A stretch of DNA of 7,845 bases from Desulfobacterales bacterium (GTDB lineage Bacteria; Desulfobacterota; Desulfobacteria; Desulfobacterales; Desulfosalsimonadaceae), in contig JAGTVF010000082.1 of assembly GCA_018224315.1 (NCBI GenBank), positions 1-7,845 of the forward strand, read 5' to 3'. This document shows, one piece after another, positions 1-6,493 of the stretch; within the stretch, counting starts at the first letter, position 1; each line of letters opens with the position of its first letter. The notes beneath the pieces were generated by a model. That model did no database searches. It saw only the letters and a list, made by a program, of their open reading frames with translations, and was not told the DNA's origin. The position numbers and the translations under genes were made by a program.

Positions 1-605
1 AGGCCGTGTTTGCCGAACCCCTGGCCGCAGCCCTGGAAATCACCCAGCAAATCCATATTGTCAACACAGACAAAATCGCGGTTCTGGGCGACGGAAAAAT
101 GGGTCTGCTTTCAGCAATGGCCCTTGGCCATGAAAGCGGGCAGATCACGCTCATCGGCCGTCATGCCCGGAAGCTGGCCATTGCAGAATCCGCCGGCATT
201 GCCACCATCCAGACCTCAACGGACGAGCCGGCCCAAACGCTTAGAAACCGCCTTGGACTGTTTGATCTGGTGGTGGATGCCACAGGCGCTGCCGGCGGCA
301 TCCAGACAGCCCTCTGCCTGGTGCGCCCCGAAGGCACGGTTGTTGTGAAAACCACGTCCCGCAATCCTTCCCGGATTGATCTTTCTGCGGTCGTGGTCGA
401 TGAAATCTGCATCCTGGGCTCCAGATGCGGAGACATTGCCCTGGCCCTGCGCTATCTGGAGCGCGGCTGGGTTGATGTCAGCGTTCTGGTGGAAAAAATC
501 TATCCCTTCAACCGCTTTGAACAGGCCTTTGCCCATGCCCGGAAAAAGGGCAGCCTCAAAATCCTGGTGGATTTTGAGCACAAAACCGGCCAGGACGCTT
601 ACTGA
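1..605 (+). CDS. MDR-superfamily zinc-type alcohol dehydrogenase-like oxidoreductase, C-terminal part (5' partial)
   Basis: The reading frame is open from the first complete codon (GCC at 3-5) to TGA at 603-605. The GTG at 6-8 is an internal valine of the family's conserved 'AVFAEPLAAAL' stretch, so the true start and the GroES-like catalytic domain lie upstream of the window. Counting from that GTG codon, a Rossmann nucleotide-binding motif GDGKMG sits at residues 28-33 after a beta strand (KIAVL). It is followed by 'LIGRHARKLAIAESAG', as expected for an NAD(P)-binding fold. The VLGDGKMGLL form resembles a divergent MDR subgroup rather than classical ADH. A later 'FNRFEQAFAHARKKGSLKILVDF' segment is the usual C-terminal end of MDR dehydrogenases. 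The substrate cannot be told from this fragment, and the zinc ligands are not in view. The 3' end overlaps the convergent AsmA-family gene by 7 nt. Confidence 0.9.
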   Translation, partial: AVFAEPLAAALEITQQIHIVNTDKIAVLGDGKMGLLSAMALGHESGQITLIGRHARKLAIAESAGIATIQTSTDEPAQTLRNRLGLFDLVVDATGAAGGIQTALCLVRPEGTVVVKTTSRNPSRIDLSAVVVDEICILGSRCGDIALALRYLERGWVDVSVLVEKIYPFNRFEQAFAHARKKGSLKILVDFEHKTGQDAY

Positions 606-2947
606 AACAATTTCTGCAGTCCCTTTTCAATGACTTTTTGGGTACCCTTCTCGGTCAACTGCTTTTGCAGGCGCGCCTTGTCCAAAACAAAACGGGGTTT
701 TTCCAAAGATCCGCCCAGGGCCACGGGCATGCCGGTCCAGCCCTGCTCATCTGCAAGCAGCTGGCCCGCAAGGCTGTCTGATGACAGGCGGCTCGAAAAT
801 CCCGGGGCCACGGCCAGGTTCAGGTTCAGATCCAGGTCACCGTTTAGGCCGATGGTGCCGGCGGGCTTCATTTTCACTTCGTTTCCGGCAAAATCGGAAT
901 CCAGCCGGATTTTTCCGTCATCAATTTCAAAATCCCCCTCAAATGATTTGAAATCAATGGATTTTAAATTCCCTGCACCCAGAGCCCGGGCCAGACCACC
1001 GGCAAAATCATTGCCGGTGATTTTGCCATCAAAAATCCGGATCCCGCCCTGCCCGCTTAAGGCATCGCGCATCTGCTCCCAGGCCGTGCCCCGGCCGGAA
1101 ACATTGATGGCAGCCGATGTCCGGCCCAGCAAGAGGCCTGCGGCCTTTGGGTAAAGTCCGGAGACCAGGGCGTCAGCGCTGATCTCCTGCACGGAAAAAT
1201 CAGAATTATAGGAAAGTCCGGCAACACCCAGATCCACCCGGGCATTTCCGGTCATTTGCCCTTCGGCCAGCCTCGCTTTAAGGGTTTCCACGGTGAGCAC
1301 GTTTTCAATCAGGCGGTAGCTGACCTTCAGGTCGGTCATGGCAAGGCCCTTGTAAACCGCCTTGTCCACGTCGATTTGCCCGTTTGCCGAAACCGGCAGG
1401 TCAAACGGGCCCAGGGGCGCATTTTTTCCTCCAGGAGCCGGTTTTGAAGAATCAGACGAATCCGGCTTTGCCCTGCCCTTTTTTTCTTTCTGCCCGGGCT
1501 GGGATGTCTGAAGCGCGGCCAGGAGCTCGTCGATATTTAAATTGGATGCATGGATGCGGTTTTGAATGTTTACGGGCGTGGAAAAAAAGTCCGTGACCGC
1601 AAAATCCACGGAAACCACATCATCGCCAAGGACCACTTCAAGCCCCTTTGTCTGGATTTTTTGAGATGAAAGGTCAATGGTGCCGGTGACAACCGGCCGG
1701 AGCCCCTCAATTGAAGCCTGAAGCTGGTTTAAATCCAGATTTCCGGTTTTCAAAAGCGCTTTTGCATTATCGGCAGGCCCGGCCAGTTCGGCCCGGGCCC
1801 GGATCTCTCCGGCCGGATTCATTTCCGCCGCCCCGGGCACAAGCCCTTTCGGCACAGCGGCCAGGATTGTTTCCATCTTGGTTGACGGAAGCGTCGCCAC
1901 CATATCCAGACTGGGGGCCGTATCAAAATTTTTCACCCTGCCCGAAGCGGTCAGGCGGATGTTGTTTGCGTCCAGATCCGCCCGGCGCACCTCAATGCTT
2001 TTAGCGGAAAGGTCGGATGTGAGATCATAATCCAAAGCCAGGTGCGCATCGTTTATGGGCGAATCTTTCCTGGCATCAAGGACCATATCCATTTCGCGCA
2101 CCGAGAGCTTCCCGGAGGTTTCCACGGACCGGGGGCTAGCATCAACGGAAACATCCATGCCGAATTGGGCCCGGTAAATCCGGCCCGGAACCTGTTTTTC
2201 AAAATATGGTAAAAAATCAACGAGGTTGAAATCATCGAGTTTCACATTCGCCTGGATTTGAGCATCTGCGGCATTGACTGTGCCTTTGGCCGAAAACGGT
2301 GCCTGACCGGGCCGGGCAGTCATTTCAAAGGGAAAGGACTGATCCGGGGAGATGTCTTTTGCAGAGGCGTTAAACCCGCTGATCTCATATTCAAACCCAT
2401 CTGTTCCGGCCGCTTGGTCGGTAAAAAACACCGTGCCGTCTTTGACCTGCATCCGGCTGACCAGCAGATTGATACCCGCCCCGCCGTTGCCGCTGCCGCT
2501 GCCGCCGCCTTCGGCATCGGGAGCCGGTTTGGCACCCCCGGCTTCCGGCTCAGAGGTCCCGGCGAGAAGATCACTGAAATTAAAGGTGCCGTCTTTATTG
2601 CGGACAACGCGGATCTGCGGTTTTTCCAGGCGGATTTCGTCAACCACCACCTGTTTTTTCAGCAACGGCCACAATTGATAGCGAAGCACCATTTCATCTG
2701 CAGCCACAAAGTCCTGATCGGCATTTTGCATGCCAACGCGCACATCCCGGATCACCACCCCGGAAAACAAACTGATATCAATGTCACCAATGGCCACGCT
2801 CCGGTTGAGGTTTTTTTCGGCAATGGGGATCACCGTCTGCCTTACCCGCTCCGGGGTGATCAAAAATTTGGCCGCCACAACCAGCACAATGATCAGTACA
2901 ACAAAGACCCCTGCAGCAATGCCCAAAATTTGTCCCGCCTTTTTCAT
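599..2947 (-). CDS. AsmA-family inner-membrane-anchored envelope protein
   Basis: This encodes 782 residues. An upstream in-frame ATG at 2998 would add 17 residues, but the ATG at 2947-2945 is preceded on its own strand by AAGGGGTGG about 4 nt away and starts the classic MKKAG plus membrane helix, so it is preferred. Residues 7-29 are one hydrophobic anchor; the rest should lie in the periplasm. Residues 31-70 (TPERVRQTVIPIAEKNLNRS, then ISLFSGVVIRDV) and the stretch near 100-128 (VVDEIRLEKPQIRVVRNKDG, then TFNFSDLL) are hallmarks of AsmA N-terminal domains. The C-terminal third (about 632-782: GGIRIFDGKITGNDFAGGLA, LGGSLEKPRF) matches AsmA-like C-terminal domains. Two low-complexity linkers occur, Gly/Ala/Pro-rich at about 132-158 and Lys/Ser/Pro-rich at about 480-510. 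Relatives (AsmA, TamB, YhdP) act in phospholipid transport or outer-membrane homeostasis; the specific role here is inferred. It has its own promoter and no co-directional neighbour. Confidence 0.93.
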   Translation of the reverse strand: MKKAGQILGIAAGVFVVLIIVLVVAAKFLITPERVRQTVIPIAEKNLNRSVAIGDIDISLFSGVVIRDVRVGMQNADQDFVAADEMVLRYQLWPLLKKQVVVDEIRLEKPQIRVVRNKDGTFNFSDLLAGTSEPEAGGAKPAPDAEGGGSGSGNGGAGINLLVSRMQVKDGTVFFTDQAAGTDGFEYEISGFNASAKDISPDQSFPFEMTARPGQAPFSAKGTVNAADAQIQANVKLDDFNLVDFLPYFEKQVPGRIYRAQFGMDVSVDASPRSVETSGKLSVREMDMVLDARKDSPINDAHLALDYDLTSDLSAKSIEVRRADLDANNIRLTASGRVKNFDTAPSLDMVATLPSTKMETILAAVPKGLVPGAAEMNPAGEIRARAELAGPADNAKALLKTGNLDLNQLQASIEGLRPVVTGTIDLSSQKIQTKGLEVVLGDDVVSVDFAVTDFFSTPVNIQNRIHASNLNIDELLAALQTSQPGQKEKKGRAKPDSSDSSKPAPGGKNAPLGPFDLPVSANGQIDVDKAVYKGLAMTDLKVSYRLIENVLTVETLKARLAEGQMTGNARVDLGVAGLSYNSDFSVQEISADALVSGLYPKAAGLLLGRTSAAINVSGRGTAWEQMRDALSGQGGIRIFDGKITGNDFAGGLARALGAGNLKSIDFKSFEGDFEIDDGKIRLDSDFAGNEVKMKPAGTIGLNGDLDLNLNLAVAPGFSSRLSSDSLAGQLLADEQGWTGMPVALGGSLEKPRFVLDKARLQKQLTEKGTQKVIEKGLQKLFQ

Positions 2948-3026
2948 TGTTCCACCCCTTATGATTATCTGCACATTGCATTTTACCGTCTCCCGCAATT
3001 CTTTTCAAACATGCGGATTGCTTCCT

Positions 3027-3055
3027 ATTATCAGATCAAATTTGATCCTTGTCAA
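3027..3055 (-). promoter_or_regulatory. Sigma70-type promoter for the AsmA-family gene
   Basis: Read on the minus strand, a perfect -35 box TTGACA (3055-3050) is followed by exactly 17 nt and then GATAAT (3032-3027), five of six bases of the -10 consensus. Transcription would start near position 3020, giving a leader of roughly 70 nt before the ATG at 2947. This is the best promoter match in the window. It is read from sequence only. Confidence 0.7.
3034..3047. promoter_or_regulatory. Perfect 14-bp palindrome (candidate operator) inside the asmA promoter spacer
   Basis: GATCAAATTTGATC is a perfect dyad lying wholly between the -35 and -10 boxes of the asmA promoter. A site there is well placed for a dimeric repressor or for a MerR-type activator that remodels the spacer. 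Which regulator binds, if any, cannot be told from the sequence. Confidence 0.45.
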
Positions 3056-3067
3056 ACACAGCCGGGG

Positions 3068-3128
3068 ACGTGACAACGACAGCCTCGGCACAACCAGGGC
3101 ATAATCATCTTGTAACGGTTTTCGCATG
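3068..3128 (+). repeat. Direct repeat A, copy 1 (61 bp)
   Basis: This matches 3641-3701 without gaps at about 50 of 61 positions. The last 44 bp (3085-3128 against 3658-3701) agree at 38 positions, including the cores GGCATAATCA and TTTTCGCATG. It lies just upstream of the asmA promoter and its last few bases run into the left arm of foldback 1. Confidence 0.75.
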
Positions 3129-3295
3129 TGGCGGGTCGGGTGCGGTTTGTTTGTCTGCGGCGTGCTTTCGGCGATGGGCCCGGGGCTTTGTCTGGAATTT
3201 ACAAACCAGGGTTGACCGCCCTCAGACAGTTTGAAACTCCGGCCGCCGAAACCGCGCCAATGCAGCCAAACAAACCACCCCCGCCCCGCCACATG
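3125..3295. repeat. Foldback element 1: 171-bp imperfect inverted repeat
   Basis: The outer arms 3125-3159 and 3261-3295 are inverted copies agreeing at 30 of 35 positions without gaps. After a 3-nt insertion on the right side, pairing resumes between 3160-3173 and 3244-3257 (12 of 14). A third paired segment joins 3194-3206 with 3229-3240 (one bulge), capped by a small AGGG/CCCT hairpin at 3208-3222. The whole element could form one long hairpin as single-stranded DNA or RNA. It encodes no transposase; a MITE-like or other non-autonomous element or a structured RNA are both possible. Confidence 0.75.
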
Positions 3296-3433
3296 GCCAA
3301 CTCCCTGGAAACAAGCGGAGACAATTGTTTTTTACCAAGAGTTCCTTTGAATTTAAATGCCGATATAGGGTTAACCAGCCTGGAAGGGTGTTTCCAATGT
3401 GTTTTACAGGCTTATCGAGATTGGGAATGGTTT

Positions 3434-3468
3434 CCAAGGAAGCCCGGAGGGCGGGGCCGGGTTTTTGA
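3434..3468 (+). repeat. Direct repeat B, copy 1 (35 bp, GC-rich)
   Basis: This copy agrees with 3707-3741 at 33 of 35 positions. It forms the left outer arm of foldback 2. On the plus strand CCCGG and CCGGG can pair around a 9-nt loop, followed by TTTTTG, which resembles a weak intrinsic terminator. A diverged inverted copy forms the right arm at about 3582-3613. Confidence 0.75.
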
Positions 3469-3613
3469 CGCGACATTGAGGATTTTTGCGGAAAAATTTC
3501 AAACTGCCTGAGGCCGGCAGGACGAGTTTTGAAATTTTGAGCGAAGGCATTGGATGAATCCGCAAAAAGGCTCAGGAGCAAAAAAACCGGCCCCGGCCGA
3601 AGGGCTTTCTTCC
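3438..3613. repeat. Foldback element 2: about 176-bp nested inverted repeat
   Basis: Three nested paired segments are visible. The outer arms near 3438-3466 and 3582-3613 are GC-rich and share AGCCC and CGGGGCCGG followed by a T run. The middle arms TTTTTGCGGA (3483-3492) and its exact complement (3559-3568) pair over 10 bp. The inner arms 3493-3505 and 3525-3538 (AAAATTTCAAA-CT with one bulge) enclose a CTGCC/GGCAG hairpin at 3504-3520. The apical sequence at 3497-3513 matches, in inverted orientation, 3220-3236 of foldback 1 at 16 of 17 bases, so the two elements appear related. Confidence 0.7.
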
Positions 3614-3640
3614 TCCAGGCCACCGCCTTCACCGCGGGCA

Positions 3641-3701
3641 ACGTGGCAAAGACGGTATCGGCATAAGCATGGCATAATCAGCTTGTGACGTTTTTCGCAT
3701 G
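3641..3701 (+). repeat. Direct repeat A, copy 2 (61 bp)
   Basis: This is the second copy of the 3068-3128 repeat, offset by 573 bp. It lies between foldback 2 and repeat B copy 2, about 145 bp upstream of the glpD start. When read in the one shared open frame (minus strand), the differences in its 44-bp core fall at first and second codon positions, which argues that the similarity is not protein-coding. Confidence 0.75.
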
Positions 3702-3706
3702 AGCCC

Positions 3707-3741
3707 CCAAGGAAGCCCGAAGGGCGGGGCCGGATTTTTGA
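3707..3741 (+). repeat. Direct repeat B, copy 2 (35 bp)
   Basis: This agrees with 3434-3468 at 33 of 35 positions but has no obvious right-hand partner arm downstream. It may be a solo or truncated left end of the foldback 2 type. Confidence 0.7.
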
Positions 3742-3771
3742 AACCATCGGATTTCGAGTCCCGGATTCTGG

Positions 3772-3800
3772 TTGCCAATCCGTGCCATGGAAGATAACAT
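3772..3800 (+). promoter_or_regulatory. Candidate glpD promoter
   Basis: TTGCCA (3772-3777, five of six of the -35 consensus) is followed by 17 nt and TAACAT (3795-3800, four of six of the -10 consensus). This would give a leader of about 38 nt before the ATG at 3845. The -10 box is weak, so confidence is limited. Confidence 0.35.
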
Positions 3801-3804
3801 GGCA
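3783..3804. promoter_or_regulatory. 7-bp inverted repeat upstream of glpD, candidate operator
   Basis: TGCCATG (3783-3789) and CATGGCA (3798-3804) are exact complements separated by 8 nt. The dyad overlaps the spacer and -10 of the candidate glpD promoter, a typical place for a repressor. It lies beside another small hairpin, CGGATT/AATCCG (3762-3782). No specific regulator can be named. Confidence 0.4.
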
Positions 3805-3844
3805 GATTATACGGCAACAGTCTGTCTTTATCAGGGAGGCGCAT

Positions 3845-5401
3845 ATGAATCGAGACGAGATGGTTTCACGGATAAAAAACACCGGGGAACTATGGGATTT
3901 TGTGATTATCGGCGGCGGGGCAACCGGTCTTGGATGCGCCATTGAAGCCGCATCCAGGGGATACCAGATTCTTTTGCTGGAACGCGACGATTTCTCCAAG
4001 GGCACTTCCAGCCGCAGCACCAAGCTCATTCACGGGGGCGTTCGCTACCTGCAGCAGGGAAATGTTTCCCTGGTGCTCGAAGCCCTCAGGGAACGGGGCC
4101 GCCTGCGCAGAAACGCCCCACACCTGGTGCACAACCTGCCGTTTGTGGTGCCCAGCTACGACTGGTGGGAAGGCCCGTTTTACGGCATCGGCCTGAAACT
4201 CTACGACATGCTTGCCGGCAGGCACGGCTTTGGCCATTCCCGGTTTCTTTCCCGGGAGACCACCCGCCAGTATCTGCCCACGGTGGAAACCGAAGGCCTG
4301 CGCGGCGGGGTAATCTATTACGACGGCCAGTTTGACGACTCGCGCCTTGCCATCAACATGGCCCAGACCGCAGCCGACCAGTCCGCCACCCTTGTCAACT
4401 ACATGAAAGTCACCGGCCTGATCCGGGAAAACCAGATGACCGCCGGAGTGACGGCAAAAGACATGGAAACCGGCGCAGAATACGAAATCCGGGCCAAAGG
4501 CGTTATCAACGCAACAGGGGTGTTCACCGACCAGGTACTGCGCATGGACGATCCCGGCGCAAGACAGATCATTGTTCCCAGCCAGGGCGTGCACCTGGTG
4601 TTAGATGCCTCGTTTCTTCCCGGAGACAAGGCCATCATGGTGCCCCACACCGCAGACGGCCGGGTGCTGTTTGCCACCCCCTGGCACGACAAAGTCATCG
4701 TGGGCACCACAGACACCATGGTGGAGGAAATCACAGACGAACCCCGGCCCCTTGAAAACGAAATCGAATTTCTGCTTTCCCATGCAGCACAATATCTCAC
4801 CAAGGACCCGGAGGCCTCGGATGTGCTCAGCATCTTTGCCGGCCTGCGCCCGCTGGTAAACCAGGGAGATCAGGACAGTACCGCAGCCCTTTCCCGGGAT
4901 CACACCATTTATATTTCCCGCTCCGGGCTGGTAACCATCACCGGGGGCAAATGGACCACTTACCGGAAAATGGCCGAGGAAACCATTGACCAGGCAGCCA
5001 TGGTGGCCCACCTGGAAGAACGGCCCTGCGTGAGCCATGACCTGCATATGCACGGCTATCACAATCATGCGGAAAAATTCGGGGACCTGGCGGCCTACGG
5101 CGCGGATGCCGCAGGCATCCAAGATCTTTGCTATCAGCGCCCGGAACTCAAAAAACAAATTCACCCGGCATTTCCAACCATTGCCGCAGAAGCCGTGTGG
5201 GCGGTAAAACACGAAATGGCCCGCACTGTGGAAGATTTTCTGGCCCGCCGAACCCGGGCCCTGCTGCTGGACGCCAGGGCCAGCATGGAGGCCGCAGAAG
5301 AAGCGGCCCGGCTCATGGCAGGCGAACTGGGACAGGATGAAAACTGGATCCGCCGGGAGATCAAATCCTACCAAAGCCTGGCCAGGGGTTATTTCCTGTA
5401 A
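3845..5401 (+). CDS. glpD: FAD-dependent glycerol-3-phosphate dehydrogenase (GlpD family)
   Basis: This encodes 518 residues, close to the roughly 500-560 usual for the family. It oxidises sn-glycerol 3-phosphate to dihydroxyacetone phosphate and passes electrons to the membrane quinone pool. The ATG at 3845 has GGGAGG 5 nt upstream (3834-3839). An upstream in-frame ATG at 3782 would add 21 unrelated residues and lies in the promoter region, so it was not used. Residues 20-39 form the FAD-binding beta-alpha-beta motif (VIIGGGATGLGCAIEAASRG), with Glu34 where the family signature usually has Asp. Residues 55-69 (SSRSTKLIHGGVRYL) are a conserved family block. GGKWTTYRKMA at 367-377 matches the second GlpD signature, and a DAO-type C-terminal helical domain follows. 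No glpK, glpF or glpABC neighbour is in view, so glycerol versus lipid turnover cannot be decided. Its 3' end overlaps the convergent transporter gene by 13 nt. Confidence 0.95.
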   Translation: MNRDEMVSRIKNTGELWDFVIIGGGATGLGCAIEAASRGYQILLLERDDFSKGTSSRSTKLIHGGVRYLQQGNVSLVLEALRERGRLRRNAPHLVHNLPFVVPSYDWWEGPFYGIGLKLYDMLAGRHGFGHSRFLSRETTRQYLPTVETEGLRGGVIYYDGQFDDSRLAINMAQTAADQSATLVNYMKVTGLIRENQMTAGVTAKDMETGAEYEIRAKGVINATGVFTDQVLRMDDPGARQIIVPSQGVHLVLDASFLPGDKAIMVPHTADGRVLFATPWHDKVIVGTTDTMVEEITDEPRPLENEIEFLLSHAAQYLTKDPEASDVLSIFAGLRPLVNQGDQDSTAALSRDHTIYISRSGLVTITGGKWTTYRKMAEETIDQAAMVAHLEERPCVSHDLHMHGYHNHAEKFGDLAAYGADAAGIQDLCYQRPELKKQIHPAFPTIAAEAVWAVKHEMARTVEDFLARRTRALLLDARASMEAAEEAARLMAGELGQDENWIRREIKSYQSLARGYFL

Positions 5402-6348
5402 GACAGCCGACCCACCAGAAACCCGTCTATGAGCAGAGACACCAGATGGTGGAGCACGCAGACCATCAATGCCAGGGCAAACTGGCCAAAAAGGGTCACC
5501 TGCAGGATAATGGACAACGGCAGGGTTTTCTGGCTGCCCATAAACAATACCGCCTCCATTCGCCCCCGGGGCACGGAAAACACCCGCACCATCAGATACG
5601 CGCACCCCAGCAGCACACAGTGAAAGATCGCCACAACACCGGCCATTGAGACCATGCCCCCAAGATCCCCGGAAAGCACCGGCCGGGCCTGGGCCACGCC
5701 CATCCAGACAATGCACAGGATCAGACACTGGTTGATGATCTGAAACCGGGGCCCGACTTCAGCAAGGCGCGAAAACGCCATGGCTTTGACCCCAAGCCCC
5801 GCGCACAAGGGTACCAGCACATACAGGCCGATCTTGATCATCACGGCCATGCGGTTAAAATCGTCCACCTGTGTGGAGATCTCTGTGAGCTGCAGCAGAA
5901 GCGGCAAGGTAAAAGGAATGGTAAACATGCACAGCACATTGGCCAGGATGGTGATAAACAGGGCATGGGCCGGATTGCCGCCGGATGCCCCGGTCATGAC
6001 CACTCCGCTGCTCAGGGTGGTGGGCATGACCGAAACCAGAAAAAGCCCGATGATTACGCCTGTCTGCAGCGGGGCCAGGGACGCCAGGGCGGCCAGGGCC
6101 GGAGCAAAGCCGAAAATCAGGACCAGGGCCATTGCCGTGCCGGCCACATCCCGCAGACCGTCCCGGATCTGTCCGGGATCCAGAAGAATGCCCGAGAAGA
6201 AAAACACAAGAAAAATCACCACATCCGGGCCGTGATGGCGCTTTAATACCAGTCCGGCATCTGCCAGCAGACCGGTGGGATCGGCCATGGTTGCGGCAAA
6301 CACCGTTGCCAGCCCGATTAAAAACCAATATTTTTTGACAATTTTCAA
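5389..6348 (-). CDS. Bile acid:sodium symporter-like (SBF-like) membrane transporter, probable TTG start
   Basis: From the TTG at 6348-6346 this encodes 319 residues. A perfect AAGGAGG (plus-strand 6364-6358) sits 9 nt before that TTG, and the product then begins MKIVKKYWFLIGL, with the first membrane helix at once, as is usual in the family. The ATG at 6402 would add 18 hydrophilic residues and has only a weak, distant AAGG, so it is the second choice (337 residues). About nine or ten hydrophobic helices run through the protein. MPTTLSSGVVMTGASGGN (108-125) and GSQKTLPLS (271-279) are conserved blocks of the SBF-like (YfeH-type) branch of the bile acid:sodium symporter/arsenite transporter fold, acting in the inner membrane. 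The true substrate is unknown, and bile acids are unlikely. It ends inside the glpD stop region. Confidence 0.9.
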   Translation of the reverse strand: MKIVKKYWFLIGLATVFAATMADPTGLLADAGLVLKRHHGPDVVIFLVFFFSGILLDPGQIRDGLRDVAGTAMALVLIFGFAPALAALASLAPLQTGVIIGLFLVSVMPTTLSSGVVMTGASGGNPAHALFITILANVLCMFTIPFTLPLLLQLTEISTQVDDFNRMAVMIKIGLYVLVPLCAGLGVKAMAFSRLAEVGPRFQIINQCLILCIVWMGVAQARPVLSGDLGGMVSMAGVVAIFHCVLLGCAYLMVRVFSVPRGRMEAVLFMGSQKTLPLSIILQVTLFGQFALALMVCVLHHLVSLLIDGFLVGRLSYRK

Positions 6349-6357
6349 AACCGCCGG

Positions 6358-6364
6358 CCTCCTT
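6358..6364 (-). promoter_or_regulatory. Strong Shine-Dalgarno that decides the transporter start
   Basis: AAGGAGG on the minus strand lies 9 nt before TTG (6348-6346). It falls inside the frame of the longer ATG-started form, so the shorter TTG form is more likely. Confidence 0.6.
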
Positions 6365-6473
6365 ATCTCCTGATTATCCGCCCCATTGCCGGATTTTTTC
6401 ATTGCATGCAGGGCCTTATTCTGGTTAGATGAACAAATTTGGAAACATAGCAGATTCTGTGATTCAATGCCAG

Positions 6474-6479
6474 ATTATA
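6474..6479 (-). promoter_or_regulatory. Candidate -10 box for the transporter gene
   Basis: The minus strand reads TATAAT exactly at 6479-6474, upstream of the transporter start. The -35 region at suitable spacing is poor (TGAACA-like, 16-nt spacer), so this is tentative. Confidence 0.25.
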
Positions 6480-6493
6480 AAATCGGGCAAGTC

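Larger units (their letters stand above)
2948..3844. other. 897-bp non-coding, repeat-rich region between divergent asmA and glpD genes
   Basis: I see no credible gene here: open frames on both strands are short or mutually overlapping, lack convincing ribosome sites and run through the repeats. The region instead holds, in order, the asmA leader and promoter, direct repeat A copy 1, foldback 1, a less structured stretch (3296-3433), foldback 2 with repeat B copy 1 as its left arm, repeat A copy 2, repeat B copy 2, and a candidate glpD promoter/operator. Nothing resembles a tRNA, rRNA or CRISPR array. Confidence 0.75.

Noticed and set aside
2258..3073. A 271-residue open frame on the plus strand, antisense to the AsmA-family gene
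   Set aside because: It is the opposite-strand shadow of a clearly coding gene, runs through that gene's promoter, and its translation shows no recognisable domain.
3580..3600. Stand-alone intrinsic terminator on the minus strand (GC stem then seven T)
   Set aside because: The stem is only 4-5 bp with a tiny loop, and no minus-strand gene lies upstream of it at a sensible distance; it is better explained as the arm of foldback 2.
3222..3641. A 139-residue minus-strand open frame in the repeat region
   Set aside because: It runs through the right arm of foldback 1 and nearly all of foldback 2, has no convincing ribosome site and no recognisable domain.
3083..3701. Both copies of repeat A can be read on the minus strand as similar peptides beginning MRK and containing DYA
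   Set aside because: The differences between copies in the 44-bp core fall at first and second codon positions rather than third, opposite to what conserved coding would give; the similarity is at the nucleic-acid level.
3068..3741. Possible CRISPR array
   Set aside because: The repeats are only two or three copies, unequal in spacing and imperfect, with no regular spacers and no cas genes in view.
3782..3844. Extended glpD start at the ATG at 3782
   Set aside because: The extension overlaps the candidate promoter and dyad, and the ATG at 3845 has a strong, well-spaced GGGAGG.
4601..5728. A 375-residue open frame on the minus strand spanning glpD and part of the transporter
   Set aside because: It lies antisense to confirmed glpD coding sequence and in another frame of the transporter; the Gly/His/Cys-rich composition is typical of a GC-driven shadow frame.
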